From DASUPK01 sp963782345 (GTDB lineage: Bacteria; Actinomycetota; Thermoleophilia; Solirubrobacterales; 70-9): DNA of 64,000 bases. A model generated the notes under the pieces. The model ran no database searches, was not told the origin of the DNA, and worked only from the letters and a program-made list of their open reading frames with translations. The stretch spans positions 1-64,000 of the forward strand of contig CAWAJF010000005.1 of assembly GCA_963782345.1 (NCBI GenBank). Reading direction: 5' to 3'. Position 1 is the stretch's first letter. Every line of letters begins with the position of its first letter. Made by a program: the position numbers and the translations under genes. Of the stretch, positions 30,114 to 39,046 are shown one piece after another.

Positions 30114-32468
30114 CTATGCCGCCCGCTCCCGCACCACCTCGGCGACGTCGAGGCGGCGGACCGCTCGAAGGCCGGGAAGCTGCGAGAGCAGCGCGACGAT
30201 CAGGATCGCGAGCGCGGCGAAGATGAAGGTCGAGGGGCGGATCTGAAGGCTGAAGTCGAACTGGTCGTTGTTGAACTGGGCCATGAACAGGCGGGCCAGC
30301 TCGTATCCGATGAGCAGACCGGGGCCGATTCCGAGCAGGGTCATCAGGACGTTCTCGGAGGTGATCATCCGGGCCAGCATCCGGTGCGGGGCGCCGGCGG
30401 CGCGCAGGGTCGCCACCTCGACGACGCGCTCCGCGATGTTGCTGGTCATCGCGTTGAAGAGGAGCGCGAAGGCCATCGCCCCGCCGAAGATCAGCATCAT
30501 CCCGACGAAGGCGTAGTAGAGACCCAGGTACTTGTTGACCGTGTCGTAGAGGGCCCTCGTGTCATAGAAGGCGACCGCCCCGGGCAGCGCGCTGAGGCGG
30601 CGTCGCATCTGCTCGCGATCCACCCCGGGCCCGTAGCGGACGAGCGCCACGTTGCCGCCGCCGAGCGACGGTCCGGCTGCGGCCCGCACCTGATCGAGCG
30701 TGGCGTAGACGTAGGTGCCGAGCGGCTCGTCGACGAAGCCATCGAGCCGCAGGGTCGCCCGCCGCCCGCCCGGCAGCGATGCGCCCACCGCGTCCCCCGA
30801 GCCCACGTCGAGCTTGCCGGCGACGGCCTGCCCCGCGAGCACGCCGGACGGCGGCAGGTCCGTTTGGCCCCCGCCGGGCTCGAGGAACCCGTGCATGTCG
30901 GTCCCGGCCTGAAAGCCGTCGAGCTCGGTCTGGTAGCGCCGATCGCCGGAGCGCAGGGTGACCGGGACCTCGGCTGCCGGCTCGGCGCTCGACACCCCGC
31001 TCACCCCTCGGACGCGTCGCAGCTCGGCCGCGCTCAGGCTGGGCTGAAAGTAGACCTCCGCGTCCTGTCGCTCGACCTTGTTGAACTGCTTGTCGATCAG
31101 GAGCGAGGTCGTGTCGATCATCCCCCACGAGGTCAGGATCAGGCAGAGGGCGAGCACGACGCCGAGCGCGGTCGACAGCGTCCGCACCCTGTTGCGCCCG
31201 ATCGAGCGAACCACCATCAGGGAGCGCACCGGCAGCGAGCGGAGCGGAGGCAGGAGCCGCTCGGCGAGGCTGCGATGGCCGCCGCCGGTGGGGGCGAAGC
31301 GGCGCATCGCCTCCGCGGGCGGGGTCCCGGCGGCGCTGCGGGCCGGGAGCGCGGAGGCGAGCAGGGTGGCCGCGACGCCGAAGAAGATGCCGAAGGCGAT
31401 CGTCACCGGTGAGACGCTGACCACCGTCACCGGGATCAGCAGCTCCTTGACGTAGGCGTGCGTGACCACCCCCGCGAGCAGGACGCCGCCGAGCGCACCG
31501 AGCGCGGCTCCGGCGGTCCCGGCCGCGAGGCCGAAGAGCAGGTAGTGGCGGGTGATCTGCGCGCGGCTGTAGCCGCAGGCGCGCAGCATCCCGATGATCG
31601 GGCGCTGGGCGGTGACCAGCCTCCGCATCAGGACCGAGACCGCCAGCGCCGCGGCCGACAGGAAGAGCAGCGGGAAGAGGATCGCGAGCGTCCGAAAGGC
31701 GTTGACGTCCTCCTGCAGGGCGCTGTTGGAGGGCTGCTCGGCGCGCGTGAGCACGTCCGTCGCCCCGGCGGAGTCGGCCGCCTTGGTCAGCCTCGCGGTC
31801 AGGGCGTCGTCGGCCGCGCCGTTCGGGTAGTAGACCGCGACCTGATTCGGCCCGGTGCCCGCCAGCTTCTCGGCGAGGGGCTCGGGGACGAAGAGGACCC
31901 CGAAGGACTTCGGCGGCGGCAGGACGTCCTGGCGGCTCGGAGAGGGCCAGAAGTACTCCGGAGAGGCGGCCACCCCCGAGACCCCCAGCCGCTGCGGCCC
32001 TCCGGCGCCGTTGACCGTCACCGAGTCGCCGGCGGAGAGATTGAATTCGTCCGCCATGTGCTGCTCCGAGAGCACGGCGCGGGGGCGGCCGGGGGAGAGG
32101 TAGGAGCCCGAGGTGACCTCGACTCGGTTTACCGAGGGCTGACCGCTCGCCGGCAGCCCGACGATGCGCCCGAGGAACTTGTCGCCGCCGACCTGCATCG
32201 GCAGGTCGGCCACCGTGCGCGGCTGCACCGCCTCCGCGCCGCCGGCCTGCGCCTGCGCGGCGATCCGGTCCGTGTTCCCTCCGGTGACCGTCAGGTCCGC
32301 GAACCGCAGGTCGGAATAGGCGCGCTTGTAGGAGGCCTGGAGCCCGCGAAACGCGTCATAGCTCGCCGCGTAGAGGGCGACGCCCAGCAGCACGGTGAGC
32401 GCGATCGCCGCGAACTGGGCTCGCTGGCGCGAGATGTCCCGTCGCGCCTTGACGGCGAGAGTGCTCAC
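30114..32468 (-). CDS. ABC transporter permease (FtsX/MacB-type)
   Basis: 784 residues. An N-terminal helix (FAAIALTVLLGVALYAASYD) precedes a large extracytoplasmic MacB-like domain. Then come three helices of the first FtsX module, a central helix (ALGVVLALCLILTSWGMIDT), a second periplasmic domain and a final FtsX module (YYAFVGMMLIFGGAMAFALL, VALLSQLPGLRAVRRLDVAE). The duplicated FtsX layout is that of mechanotransmission-type exporters. It overlaps the ATPase stop by 4 bases. The substrate is unknown; lipoprotein, lipid or peptide export are possible. Confidence 0.88.
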   Translation of the reverse strand: MSTLAVKARRDISRQRAQFAAIALTVLLGVALYAASYDAFRGLQASYKRAYSDLRFADLTVTGGNTDRIAAQAQAGGAEAVQPRTVADLPMQVGGDKFLGRIVGLPASGQPSVNRVEVTSGSYLSPGRPRAVLSEQHMADEFNLSAGDSVTVNGAGGPQRLGVSGVAASPEYFWPSPSRQDVLPPPKSFGVLFVPEPLAEKLAGTGPNQVAVYYPNGAADDALTARLTKAADSAGATDVLTRAEQPSNSALQEDVNAFRTLAILFPLLFLSAAALAVSVLMRRLVTAQRPIIGMLRACGYSRAQITRHYLLFGLAAGTAGAALGALGGVLLAGVVTHAYVKELLIPVTVVSVSPVTIAFGIFFGVAATLLASALPARSAAGTPPAEAMRRFAPTGGGHRSLAERLLPPLRSLPVRSLMVVRSIGRNRVRTLSTALGVVLALCLILTSWGMIDTTSLLIDKQFNKVERQDAEVYFQPSLSAAELRRVRGVSGVSSAEPAAEVPVTLRSGDRRYQTELDGFQAGTDMHGFLEPGGGQTDLPPSGVLAGQAVAGKLDVGSGDAVGASLPGGRRATLRLDGFVDEPLGTYVYATLDQVRAAAGPSLGGGNVALVRYGPGVDREQMRRRLSALPGAVAFYDTRALYDTVNKYLGLYYAFVGMMLIFGGAMAFALLFNAMTSNIAERVVEVATLRAAGAPHRMLARMITSENVLMTLLGIGPGLLIGYELARLFMAQFNNDQFDFSLQIRPSTFIFAALAILIVALLSQLPGLRAVRRLDVAEVVRERAA

Positions 32469-33202
32469 CAGTCGAGCTGCATCGGGTCAACCGGCGACGC
32501 CTGGCGATCGTCCCCGACTATGCGGCCGTCGCGCAGGTGGAGGACCCGGTCGGCCATCCGGGCGATCTCGGCGTTGTGGGTGACCAGCAGGACCGTCTGC
32601 TCGGACTCGCGGTTCACCTGGCGCAGCAGGGCGAGCACCGTGCGGCCGGTCTCGAGATCGAGCGCGCCGGTCGGCTCGTCGCCGAGCAGCACCTGCGGCC
32701 CGCCGGTCAGGGCCCTCGCCACGGCCACTCGCTGCTGCTGGCCGCCGGAGAGCTGCGCCGGGAAGCTGTCGAGCCGGTCGCCCAGGCCGACCCTGGAGAG
32801 CATCTCGGCCGAGCGCTCGTGGCTGTGCTCGCCGCTCAACTCGGCGACCAGCTCGACGTTCTCGAGCGCGGTCAGGGTCGGGATCAGGTTGAAGAACTGG
32901 AAGATGAAGCCGACCGTGCGGCGCCGGAAGTCCGTGCGCCCCTCCTCGTCGAGGGTCGAGACGTCATTGCCGCCGACGACGATCTCGCCGCTGCTCGGCG
33001 TCTCGATGCCGCCGATCAGGTTGAGCAGCGTGGTCTTGCCCGAGCCACTCGGCCCCAGCATGACCACCAGCTCACCGCGAGCGATCGTCAGATCCACGTC
33101 CCGGAGGGCGTGGACGGCGAGCTCACCCTTGCCGTAGGTCTTGCCCACGCCGCTCAGCGCTACCGCGAGGGATCTCTCAACGGTGACCGTCTCAGTGCTC
33201 AT
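32465..33202 (-). CDS. ABC transporter ATP-binding protein (LolD/MacB type)
   Basis: 245 residues. Walker A MLGPSGSGKTTLLNLIGG, Q-loop FIFQFFNLIPTLTALENVEL, signature AQLSGGQQQRVAVARAL, Walker B VLLGDEPTGALD and H-loop LLVTHNAEIA. It powers the adjacent FtsX-type permease. Four-base overlaps with both neighbours (TetR upstream, permease downstream) make a tightly coupled three-gene operon. Confidence 0.95.
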   Translation of the reverse strand: MSTETVTVERSLAVALSGVGKTYGKGELAVHALRDVDLTIARGELVVMLGPSGSGKTTLLNLIGGIETPSSGEIVVGGNDVSTLDEEGRTDFRRRTVGFIFQFFNLIPTLTALENVELVAELSGEHSHERSAEMLSRVGLGDRLDSFPAQLSGGQQQRVAVARALTGGPQVLLGDEPTGALDLETGRTVLALLRQVNRESEQTVLLVTHNAEIARMADRVLHLRDGRIVGDDRQASPVDPMQLDW

Positions 33203-33810
33203 CGGACCAGGACCGCCCGCAGCGATTCGATCGCCTCAGCCGCGTCCAGCTCCGGATCGACCAGCGCATGCAGGATGAGCCCGTCGGCGAAGGCGCCGAG
33301 CATCGTGGCGAGACCGGCCGTCGACGGATCGGCTGGGATCGCTCCCCGGTCCTGATCCGCCCGAACCAGCTCGGCGATCAGGAGCCGGTACTCCCGCAGC
33401 AGCGCGGCCACGTGCTCCCGGACCGCGGGGTCCCGCTCCGATTCGCGCATCGCCTCCATCGACACCCCGGTGAGGATGGAGTCGAACGCTTTCGGGTCGG
33501 CGATCATGGCGGCGACCATGTCCAGGAGATCCGTGACGCCGTCCAGGGACCGGAGCTCCGCCACCGGGAAGGCCCGCTCGAAGGTGACGAGCGCCGCCGC
33601 GGTCAGCAGCTCCTGCTTGCCGTGGAAGTGGTAGCTGACGGCGCCATGGGGCAATCCCGCCCGCTCCGCCACCGCGCGCGTGGTGACGCGTGCCCAGCCG
33701 ACCTCCGCGATCAGCTCCGCCGCGGCCCGCAGCAGTCGATCCCGGGTGGCGGCGGAGCCGCTTCCCCGAGGGTGAGCCGGCCGTGCGGCCTGTCCACTTG
33801 AACTGGCCAT
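33199..33810 (-). CDS. TetR-family regulator of the ABC exporter operon
   Basis: 203 residues: TRDRLLRAAAELIAEVGWAR, TRAVAERAGLPHGAVSYHF and HGKQELLTAA form the HTH. The C-terminal helical domain would bind a ligand. First gene of the operon. ctgtcca (33790) and tggacag (33812) form a 7-bp inverted repeat around the start codon, a possible operator for autoregulation. Confidence 0.88.
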   Translation of the reverse strand: MASSSGQAARPAHPRGSGSAATRDRLLRAAAELIAEVGWARVTTRAVAERAGLPHGAVSYHFHGKQELLTAAALVTFERAFPVAELRSLDGVTDLLDMVAAMIADPKAFDSILTGVSMEAMRESERDPAVREHVAALLREYRLLIAELVRADQDRGAIPADPSTAGLATMLGAFADGLILHALVDPELDAAEAIESLRAVLVR

Positions 33811-33855
33811 ATGGACAGACTACACAAAGCCGGTCCCGGCGTCGATTGCCGTCGC

Positions 33856-33889
33856 GGCGGGGTCAGGTCTTGCATGCCACATGTGTCGA
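33856..33889 (+). repeat. 34-bp direct repeat of REP-like element, copy 1
   Basis: Contains ggggtcaggtcttgc then atgccacatgtgtcg, identical over 34 bases to 34973-35006. Lacks the returning arm of the inverted repeat seen in copy 2. The two copies flank the FTR1 gene. Confidence 0.8.
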
Positions 33890-33919
33890 CGTCGGGAAGG
33901 GCTTGTCCGCCGCCGTCGC

Positions 33920-34927
33920 CTAGCCGTACTCGGGCTGGCTGAGCTGCGGAGGGCTCTCGGCCCGAACGGCGGGCTGCTCGCCCCTCTGCACGCGCCGGCG
34001 AACCTTGACGTGCTCGGCGAGCACGTAGGAGCCGACGACCAGGGTCCCGGCAAGCAGCTGCGCGCCGATCGTCTCCCAGTACGGGTAGATCTCGAACCAG
34101 GTGCCCATCCAGGTCGGGACGCTGAAGGGCGTGGGGGTCTTCGGGATCCAGCCGAGATCGGCGAAGGAGAGGGCGGTGCCGCCGATCATCACCATCAGCA
34201 CGACGGCGACCATCGCGCCGGTCATGATCAGCATGCGGCGGTAGGGAAGCTTGTGATGAAGCCAGAAGGTGAGGACGCCGACCACCGCGGTGCAGGCAAG
34301 CCCGATGGCGACGCCCTCGAGGACGGTCGAGGTGCCGCTCTGCAGCTGGAGGTTCTGGAGGAAGAGCACCACCTCGAAGCCCTCCCGGTAGACGGTGGTG
34401 AAGCCGAGCGCGACGAGGCCGATCACGGCGGCCACGCCGGTCTGGGTGAGCAGCTTCTGGCGGCGCTTGTGGTGGCGGCCGATCCAGTCCGTCCAGTAGA
34501 CGCGATGGACGAACCAGTTGAGGACCACCAGCAGGACGATGATCGCCAGGAAGCCGGTGATCGCCTCGAGCTTCGGTCCGAGCGGCGAGGCCACGCTGAG
34601 CACTGCCTGCACCACGAACCAGGTGGCGAGGGTCGCGCCGAAGGCGACGATCGCGCCGCCGACGACGGGGCGGCGCTTCGACCTGTTGGCTCCGAGGAAG
34701 CTGGCGGTGACGGCCGCGAAGATCAGGATCGCCTCGAGCCCCTCGCGGAAGACGATCATCCCGGAGTTGAAGACCGCGGTTCCGTGGCTCATGTGCTGCT
34801 CGGTCGGATCGGCGGGACCGGTGTTCGCCGTCGCCATCAGGTAGACGAGCCCGGTGAGGACGGCAAGTCCGCTGAGCCACCAGGCGAGGCGCGTGTAGGA
34901 ATTCGCGGTTCTCTGGTCGGACTTCAA
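33920..34927 (-). CDS. FTR1/EfeU-family iron permease
   Basis: 335 residues with seven or so helices. Both iron-binding REGLE-type motifs are present: MIVFREGLEAILIFAA and TVYREGFEVVLFLQN. Other helices include VGGAIVAFGATLATWFVVQA, LAIIVLLVVLNWFVHRVYW and MLIMTGAMVAVVLMVMIGG. It transports iron, usually Fe3+ coupled to oxidation. Start: TTG 34927, with TAGGTT 9 bases before it. A TTAGGG-AC-CCCTAA palindrome further upstream resembles a DtxR/IdeR-type iron box. No EfeO or EfeB genes adjoin. Enclosed by REP-like repeats. Confidence 0.88.
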   Translation of the reverse strand: MKSDQRTANSYTRLAWWLSGLAVLTGLVYLMATANTGPADPTEQHMSHGTAVFNSGMIVFREGLEAILIFAAVTASFLGANRSKRRPVVGGAIVAFGATLATWFVVQAVLSVASPLGPKLEAITGFLAIIVLLVVLNWFVHRVYWTDWIGRHHKRRQKLLTQTGVAAVIGLVALGFTTVYREGFEVVLFLQNLQLQSGTSTVLEGVAIGLACTAVVGVLTFWLHHKLPYRRMLIMTGAMVAVVLMVMIGGTALSFADLGWIPKTPTPFSVPTWMGTWFEIYPYWETIGAQLLAGTLVVGSYVLAEHVKVRRRVQRGEQPAVRAESPPQLSQPEYG

Positions 34928-34953
34928 GGTTCGGGGAACCTAACAGATTGAAA

Positions 34954-34967
34954 TTAGGGACCCCTAA
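34954..34967. promoter_or_regulatory. Iron-box-like palindrome
   Basis: ttagggacccctaa: perfect 6-bp arms with a 2-base spacer, 27 bases before the FTR1 start, near its -35 region. The half-site TTAGG is shared with DtxR/IdeR operators. Confidence 0.45.
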
Positions 34968-34972
34968 CCCCC

Positions 34973-35024
34973 CGGCGGGGTCAGGTCTTGCATGCCACAT
35001 GTGTCGTACGCAAGACCTGACCCC
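34973..35024. repeat. REP-like inverted repeat, copy 2
   Basis: ggggtcaggtcttgc (34977-34991) and gcaagacctgacccc (35010-35024) are exact inverted complements separated by 18 bases. The left part repeats copy 1 at 33856. From memory, similar ggggtcaggtcttgc palindromes occur near REP-associated (Y1/IS200-like) transposases; no such gene is in this window. Confidence 0.7.
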
Positions 35025-35041
35025 GGGGGGTAGTTTGCTAA

Positions 35042-35051
35042 GCTAATTAGC
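35042..35051. promoter_or_regulatory. MarR operator candidate
   Basis: gctaattagc, a perfect 10-bp palindrome ending one base before the MarR ATG, in a short AT-rich patch. Suggests autorepression. Confidence 0.5.
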
Positions 35052-35052
35052 G

Positions 35053-35481
35053 ATGCGAACTATCTCGGAGACGCAGGAAGAGCTCGCCCCGCGCCTGCGC
35101 TGGGCTGTTACCCGCATGGCGAGACGCCTACGCCAGGAGGCCGGCACGGATCTTGGCCCCTCGCAGGTCGCGGCTCTCGCCACGATCGAACGGCACGGCC
35201 CGCTCTCCCCGAGTGAGCTCGCCGAGCGCGAGCGGATCAAGCGCCCGACCGCGACCCGAATCCTCGGTCACCTGGAGGAGGCGGGACTGGTGGAGAGGGT
35301 CAAGGACCCCGACGACGGGCGCGCCTCGATCGTCAGCATCAGCGGCGGTGGAAGGGCGCACCTGAAGGGCCTCCGGGCCCGGAAGACCGCCTACGTCGCC
35401 AAGCGCCTCGCCGCGATGGACCCCAAGGACCGGCGCACGCTCGAGCGCGCCGCCGAGCTGCTGGAGGGGATGCTCGAGTGA
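35053..35481 (+). CDS. MarR-family transcriptional regulator
   Basis: 142 residues with winged-helix elements: GPSQVAALATIERHGPLSP, ELAERERIKRPTATRILGHL (recognition helix) and VERVKDPDDGRASIVSI (wing). C-terminal dimerisation helices follow. It overlaps the downstream MFS gene by 4 bases, so it probably controls this exporter through the palindrome at its own start. Confidence 0.9.
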   Translation: MRTISETQEELAPRLRWAVTRMARRLRQEAGTDLGPSQVAALATIERHGPLSPSELAERERIKRPTATRILGHLEEAGLVERVKDPDDGRASIVSISGGGRAHLKGLRARKTAYVAKRLAAMDPKDRRTLERAAELLEGMLE

Positions 35482-36716
35482 CCGAGGCGCTCGGTCGCTC
35501 CTTCGCGAGTCTCAGCATCCCGAACTTCCGCCGCTACTTCGCCGGCCAGCTCGTCTCGCTGTCCGGCAACTGGATGCAGATGATCGCCGAGATGTGGGTG
35601 GTCCTCTCGCTGACCGGCAGCGGCGTGGCCGTCGGCGTGACCACCGCCCTCCAGTTCCTGCCGATGCTGATCTTCGGGGCCTGGGGTGGGCTGATCGCCG
35701 ACCGGGTGCCGAAGCGGCGCCTGCTGCTCCTCACGCAGGGGCTTCACATGATCGCCCCGCTGACGATGTTCGCGCTCGCCGCCGAGGGCGCCCTCGTTCC
35801 CTGGATGGTCTTCGGCCTCGTCTTCGTCCGCGGCTGCGTCAACGCCGTCGACTATCCGACCAGACAGGCGTTCGTGATGGAGATGGTCGGCAGCGACCGG
35901 GTCGTCAACGCCGTCAGCCTGAACAGCGTCCTGGTCCACAGCGCCCGGGTGGTCGGGCCCGCGATCGCCGGCGTGCTGATCGCCACCGTCGGCGTGGAGC
36001 CCTGCTTCGCCCTCAACGCGGCGAGTTTCGCCTTCATGATCTGGGTCCTGGCGGGGATGGACACCGAGCGCCTGCAGCCCACGGAGGTGGCGCCGGCGAA
36101 GCCCGGAGCGGTCCGGGCGGGCCTCCGCTACGTCCGCCGGGAGCCCGAGCTGTGGATCCCGTTGGGGCTGATGGCCATCGTGGGAACGCTGGGCTACAAC
36201 TTCCAGGTCGTCCTGCCGCTGCTCGCCCGGTTCACCTTCCACGGCGGTCCCTCCACCTACGCAGTGCTGGTCGCCGCGATGGGGCTGGGCGCGATCGTCG
36301 GGGCGCTGATCAACGGCGCCCGCGGTTCGGTGACGCCATTGCTCCTCGTCGGCGCTGCGTTCATCTTCGGCGTCCTCGCCCTGATGGCGGCGGGGGCGCC
36401 CACGCTCGGCCTCGAGATCGCCGTGCTGGCTCCGCTCGGCGCCGCAACGGTGACGCTGGCGGCGAGCATCAACTCGTCGCTGCAGCTCGCCTCCGAGCCC
36501 AGCATGCGCGGCCGCGTGATGGCGCTTTACTCGATCGTCTTCCTCGGCTCGACGCCGCTCGGCGGCCCGCTCTCGGGCTGGCTCTCGGAGGCCATCGACC
36601 CGCGGGCGGCGCTGGTGATGGCCGGCGTCGCGGGGATCGCGGGCGCATTGCTCGCGCGGGTCGCCTTCGATCGAGTCGCCCGGATTCCGATCGACGCCAC
36701 GCCGCACCCCGCCTAG
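35478..36716 (+). CDS. MFS transporter (EntS/MFS_3-like exporter)
   Basis: 412 residues, about 12 helices. FRRYFAGQLVSLSGNWMQ at the N-terminus, WGGLIADRVPKRRLLLLTQ (motif A loop), GPAIAGVLIATVGVEPCFAL, and a second half beginning at ELWIPLGLMAIVGTLGY. Typical of the enterobactin-exporter-like MFS_3 family. Coupled to the MarR gene; substrate unknown, probably a drug or siderophore-like compound. Confidence 0.9.
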   Translation: MTEALGRSFASLSIPNFRRYFAGQLVSLSGNWMQMIAEMWVVLSLTGSGVAVGVTTALQFLPMLIFGAWGGLIADRVPKRRLLLLTQGLHMIAPLTMFALAAEGALVPWMVFGLVFVRGCVNAVDYPTRQAFVMEMVGSDRVVNAVSLNSVLVHSARVVGPAIAGVLIATVGVEPCFALNAASFAFMIWVLAGMDTERLQPTEVAPAKPGAVRAGLRYVRREPELWIPLGLMAIVGTLGYNFQVVLPLLARFTFHGGPSTYAVLVAAMGLGAIVGALINGARGSVTPLLLVGAAFIFGVLALMAAGAPTLGLEIAVLAPLGAATVTLAASINSSLQLASEPSMRGRVMALYSIVFLGSTPLGGPLSGWLSEAIDPRAALVMAGVAGIAGALLARVAFDRVARIPIDATPHPA

Positions 36717-36765
36717 CGAAGAGCCCGTTGCGCCCCGGCGTGCTCTCGGCATAGAGTGCCCAGCC

Positions 36766-38130
36766 ATGCCCGACCTCTCGAGCCTCTCGATTCAGGGACG
36801 GATCGTCACCTCGGACGATCCCGATTGGGACGAGCTGCGCCAGGCCTTCAACCTCGTCGCCGATCAGCACCCGGTCGCCGTCGCGATGGTCCACAGCGCG
36901 GACGATGTCGCCAAGGTGATCGGCTACGCCCGCAGCAATGACCTGCGCGTTACCGCCCAGGGCACCGGGCACGCGGCGATGGCCCTTCCGTCCCTCGGCG
37001 AGACGATCCTGATCAAGACCGGGGCCATGAAAAGGATCGACATCGACGCCGAGAACCGCACCGCCCGGGTCGAGGCGGGAGTCCTGGGCTCCGAGCTTGG
37101 TGCCGCCGCACATGCCAAGGGGCTCTCCTGGCTCCCCGGCTCGTCCGCCACCGTGGGCGTGGTCGGCTACACGCTGGGCGGTGGACTGAGCTGGGTCGGG
37201 CGCCGGCACGGGTTCGCCTGCAACCACGTGGCGGCGATCGAGGTGGTGACCGCCGACGGCGAGGCGCGCCAGGTCGACGCTGACGCCACCCCCGATCTGT
37301 TCTGGGCGCTTCGCGGTGGGGGAGGGGGCTATGCGATCGTCACCGCCCTGCACCTGCGGCTGCTTGACATCTCGGAGGTCTACGGCGGCGCGCTGCTCTT
37401 CCCGGCGGAGGTCGGGGTCGACGGCCTTCGTGCCGCCCGCGACTGGGCGGCCGGCGTCTCCGAGGACGTCACCTCGAACATCAGGTTCCTGACGCCGCCA
37501 CCGGTTCCGGACGTCCCCGAGCCGATCCGCGGCAAGCCCCTGTTCGTCGTCAGCGCCGCCTGCATCGGCAGCCAGTCCGAGGGCGAGAAGGCAATCGCCC
37601 CGCTGCGCGAGATCGGCGAGCCGATCGTCGACACCTTCGACCAGATCCCGACCTCGGCTCTGAGCCACGTCGACATGGATCCAGAGCAGCCGGTGCCCGC
37701 ACTCGGGCATTCCGCCCTGATCGGCGACCTCCCGGACGATGCGGTCGAGGCGTTCGCCGAGGTCGCCGGCCCGGAGTCCGGCACGCCGCTGCTTCTCTCC
37801 TCCCTGCGGCAGACGGGTGGGGCGCTGTCGCGACCGGCGGAGAACGCGGGAGCGCTCGAGAAGCTCGACGGCGAGTTCGTGGTCGTCGGGATTGGAGCTC
37901 TGATGGATCCCTCCGCCGCGGACGCGATCGACGCGGCCCTCGACCGGCTGACCGAGACGATGAAACCGTGGAGCGTCGACGGCTCCTACTTCAACTTCAC
38001 GGAGCGTCCCTGCGAGGTCGACGCGATCCTGCCTGAGGAGGCGTGCGCGCGACTCTCTCAGATCAAGCGCAGCTGGGACCCGGAGGACGTCATCCTGGCG
38101 AACCACGCGGTGGCGCGGGCTCCGGCGTAG
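36766..38130 (+). CDS. FAD-binding oxidoreductase (berberine-bridge-enzyme-like)
   Basis: 454 residues of the PCMH/VAO fold: VAVAMVHSADDVAKVIGYA, RVTAQGTGHAAMALP (His of the FAD-linkage position), TARVEAGVLGSELG, LPGSSATVGVVGYTLGGGLS, and Cys in GFACNHV at the second linkage position. The C-terminus has a BBE-type tail (YFNFTERP, WDPEDVILANHAV). It may form bicovalent flavin and oxidise an alcohol, sugar or alkaloid-like substrate. TAGAGT lies 8 bases before the ATG (leaderless). The 3' end overlaps the convergent hydrolase by 41 bases. Confidence 0.87.
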   Translation: MPDLSSLSIQGRIVTSDDPDWDELRQAFNLVADQHPVAVAMVHSADDVAKVIGYARSNDLRVTAQGTGHAAMALPSLGETILIKTGAMKRIDIDAENRTARVEAGVLGSELGAAAHAKGLSWLPGSSATVGVVGYTLGGGLSWVGRRHGFACNHVAAIEVVTADGEARQVDADATPDLFWALRGGGGGYAIVTALHLRLLDISEVYGGALLFPAEVGVDGLRAARDWAAGVSEDVTSNIRFLTPPPVPDVPEPIRGKPLFVVSAACIGSQSEGEKAIAPLREIGEPIVDTFDQIPTSALSHVDMDPEQPVPALGHSALIGDLPDDAVEAFAEVAGPESGTPLLLSSLRQTGGALSRPAENAGALEKLDGEFVVVGIGALMDPSAADAIDAALDRLTETMKPWSVDGSYFNFTERPCEVDAILPEEACARLSQIKRSWDPEDVILANHAVARAPA

Positions 38131-39046
38131 GGCCGGGCCGCTGGCGCCGCGGGGAGCGGGAGCCGACGATCGCTCCCCACTCGGCATCCTCGATCAGGCC
38201 GGGCTCCGTCTCGTCCAGCCAGTCGAGCAGCGCGTCCGCGAGCCCGTCCGGGTCCTCGAGGTTCGGGAAGTGCGCGGCCTTCGGCAGGGTGACGAAGCGG
38301 CTGTTGGGGATCTGCTCGTGGGCGGCGAGGCCGTGCTTCATCGGGATCGTGTTGTCGCGCTCGCCCCAGACGATCAGGGTGGGCAGCTCTCCGAGCAGAT
38401 AGAGCCGGTCCATGGCGCTGACGTGCTGGCCGCGAACGTCGATCACCGAGCGCAGCGTCTGCAGGAACGCGTGGCGCGCCGCCGCCTCCTCCAGGGGGCG
38501 AGCCGCCCGACCGATGGCCTGCAGGTAGACGCCTTTGCGGCTGCCCCGCTCGCGGAGCCGGTCGCCGGCCCGCTCGATCGCCTCGCGTACGCGCCGGTTG
38601 GCCACCAGCCAGATTCCGGCTGCCGCGCCGGGCAGGGCGGCGCCCCGGAGCATCGGGCTCACCTCATGGCCGAGGCCTCCGCTCGAGATCAGGGCGAGGC
38701 GCTCGACTCGCTGGGGGAATTGGTAGAAGAACACCATCGCGATGCCGCCGCCCAGGGAGTGGCCGACGATGGTGGCGCGCTCGATCCCGATCGTCGTCAG
38801 CAGGTCCCGGATGCTCGAGGCATGGGCGCCGAGGGAGTAGTCGCCGCGGACCGCCGCCGAGTCGCCGTGCCCGATCAGATCGGGCGCGATGACGGTGTAT
38901 CGGTCCGCCAGTTGCAGCGCGACCCTCTCCCAGTGGCGCGACGAGTTGACCATTCCGTGAATCAATACGACGGGCGGCCCATCCCCCGCGATCCGGTAGA
39001 TCACGCGGTGGCCGTGAAGCTCGATCTCCCACTCGTCGAAGATCAT
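38090..39046 (-). CDS. Alpha/beta-fold hydrolase
   Basis: 318 residues. VVLIHGMVNSSRHW (oxyanion HG), TVIAPDLIGHGDSA, nucleophile elbow ATIVGHSLGGGIAM (Ser in GHSLGG), Asp in IVWGERDNTIPM and the terminal His in LPKAAHFPNLEDP. A full catalytic triad is visible. The cap domain is long and basic (VREAIERAGDRLRERGSRK). The C-terminal ~25 residues are low-complexity and overlap the convergent oxidoreductase. Substrate unknown. Confidence 0.88.
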   Translation of the reverse strand: MIFDEWEIELHGHRVIYRIAGDGPPVVLIHGMVNSSRHWERVALQLADRYTVIAPDLIGHGDSAAVRGDYSLGAHASSIRDLLTTIGIERATIVGHSLGGGIAMVFFYQFPQRVERLALISSGGLGHEVSPMLRGAALPGAAAGIWLVANRRVREAIERAGDRLRERGSRKGVYLQAIGRAARPLEEAAARHAFLQTLRSVIDVRGQHVSAMDRLYLLGELPTLIVWGERDNTIPMKHGLAAHEQIPNSRFVTLPKAAHFPNLEDPDGLADALLDWLDETEPGLIEDAEWGAIVGSRSPRRQRPGPTPEPAPPRGSPG

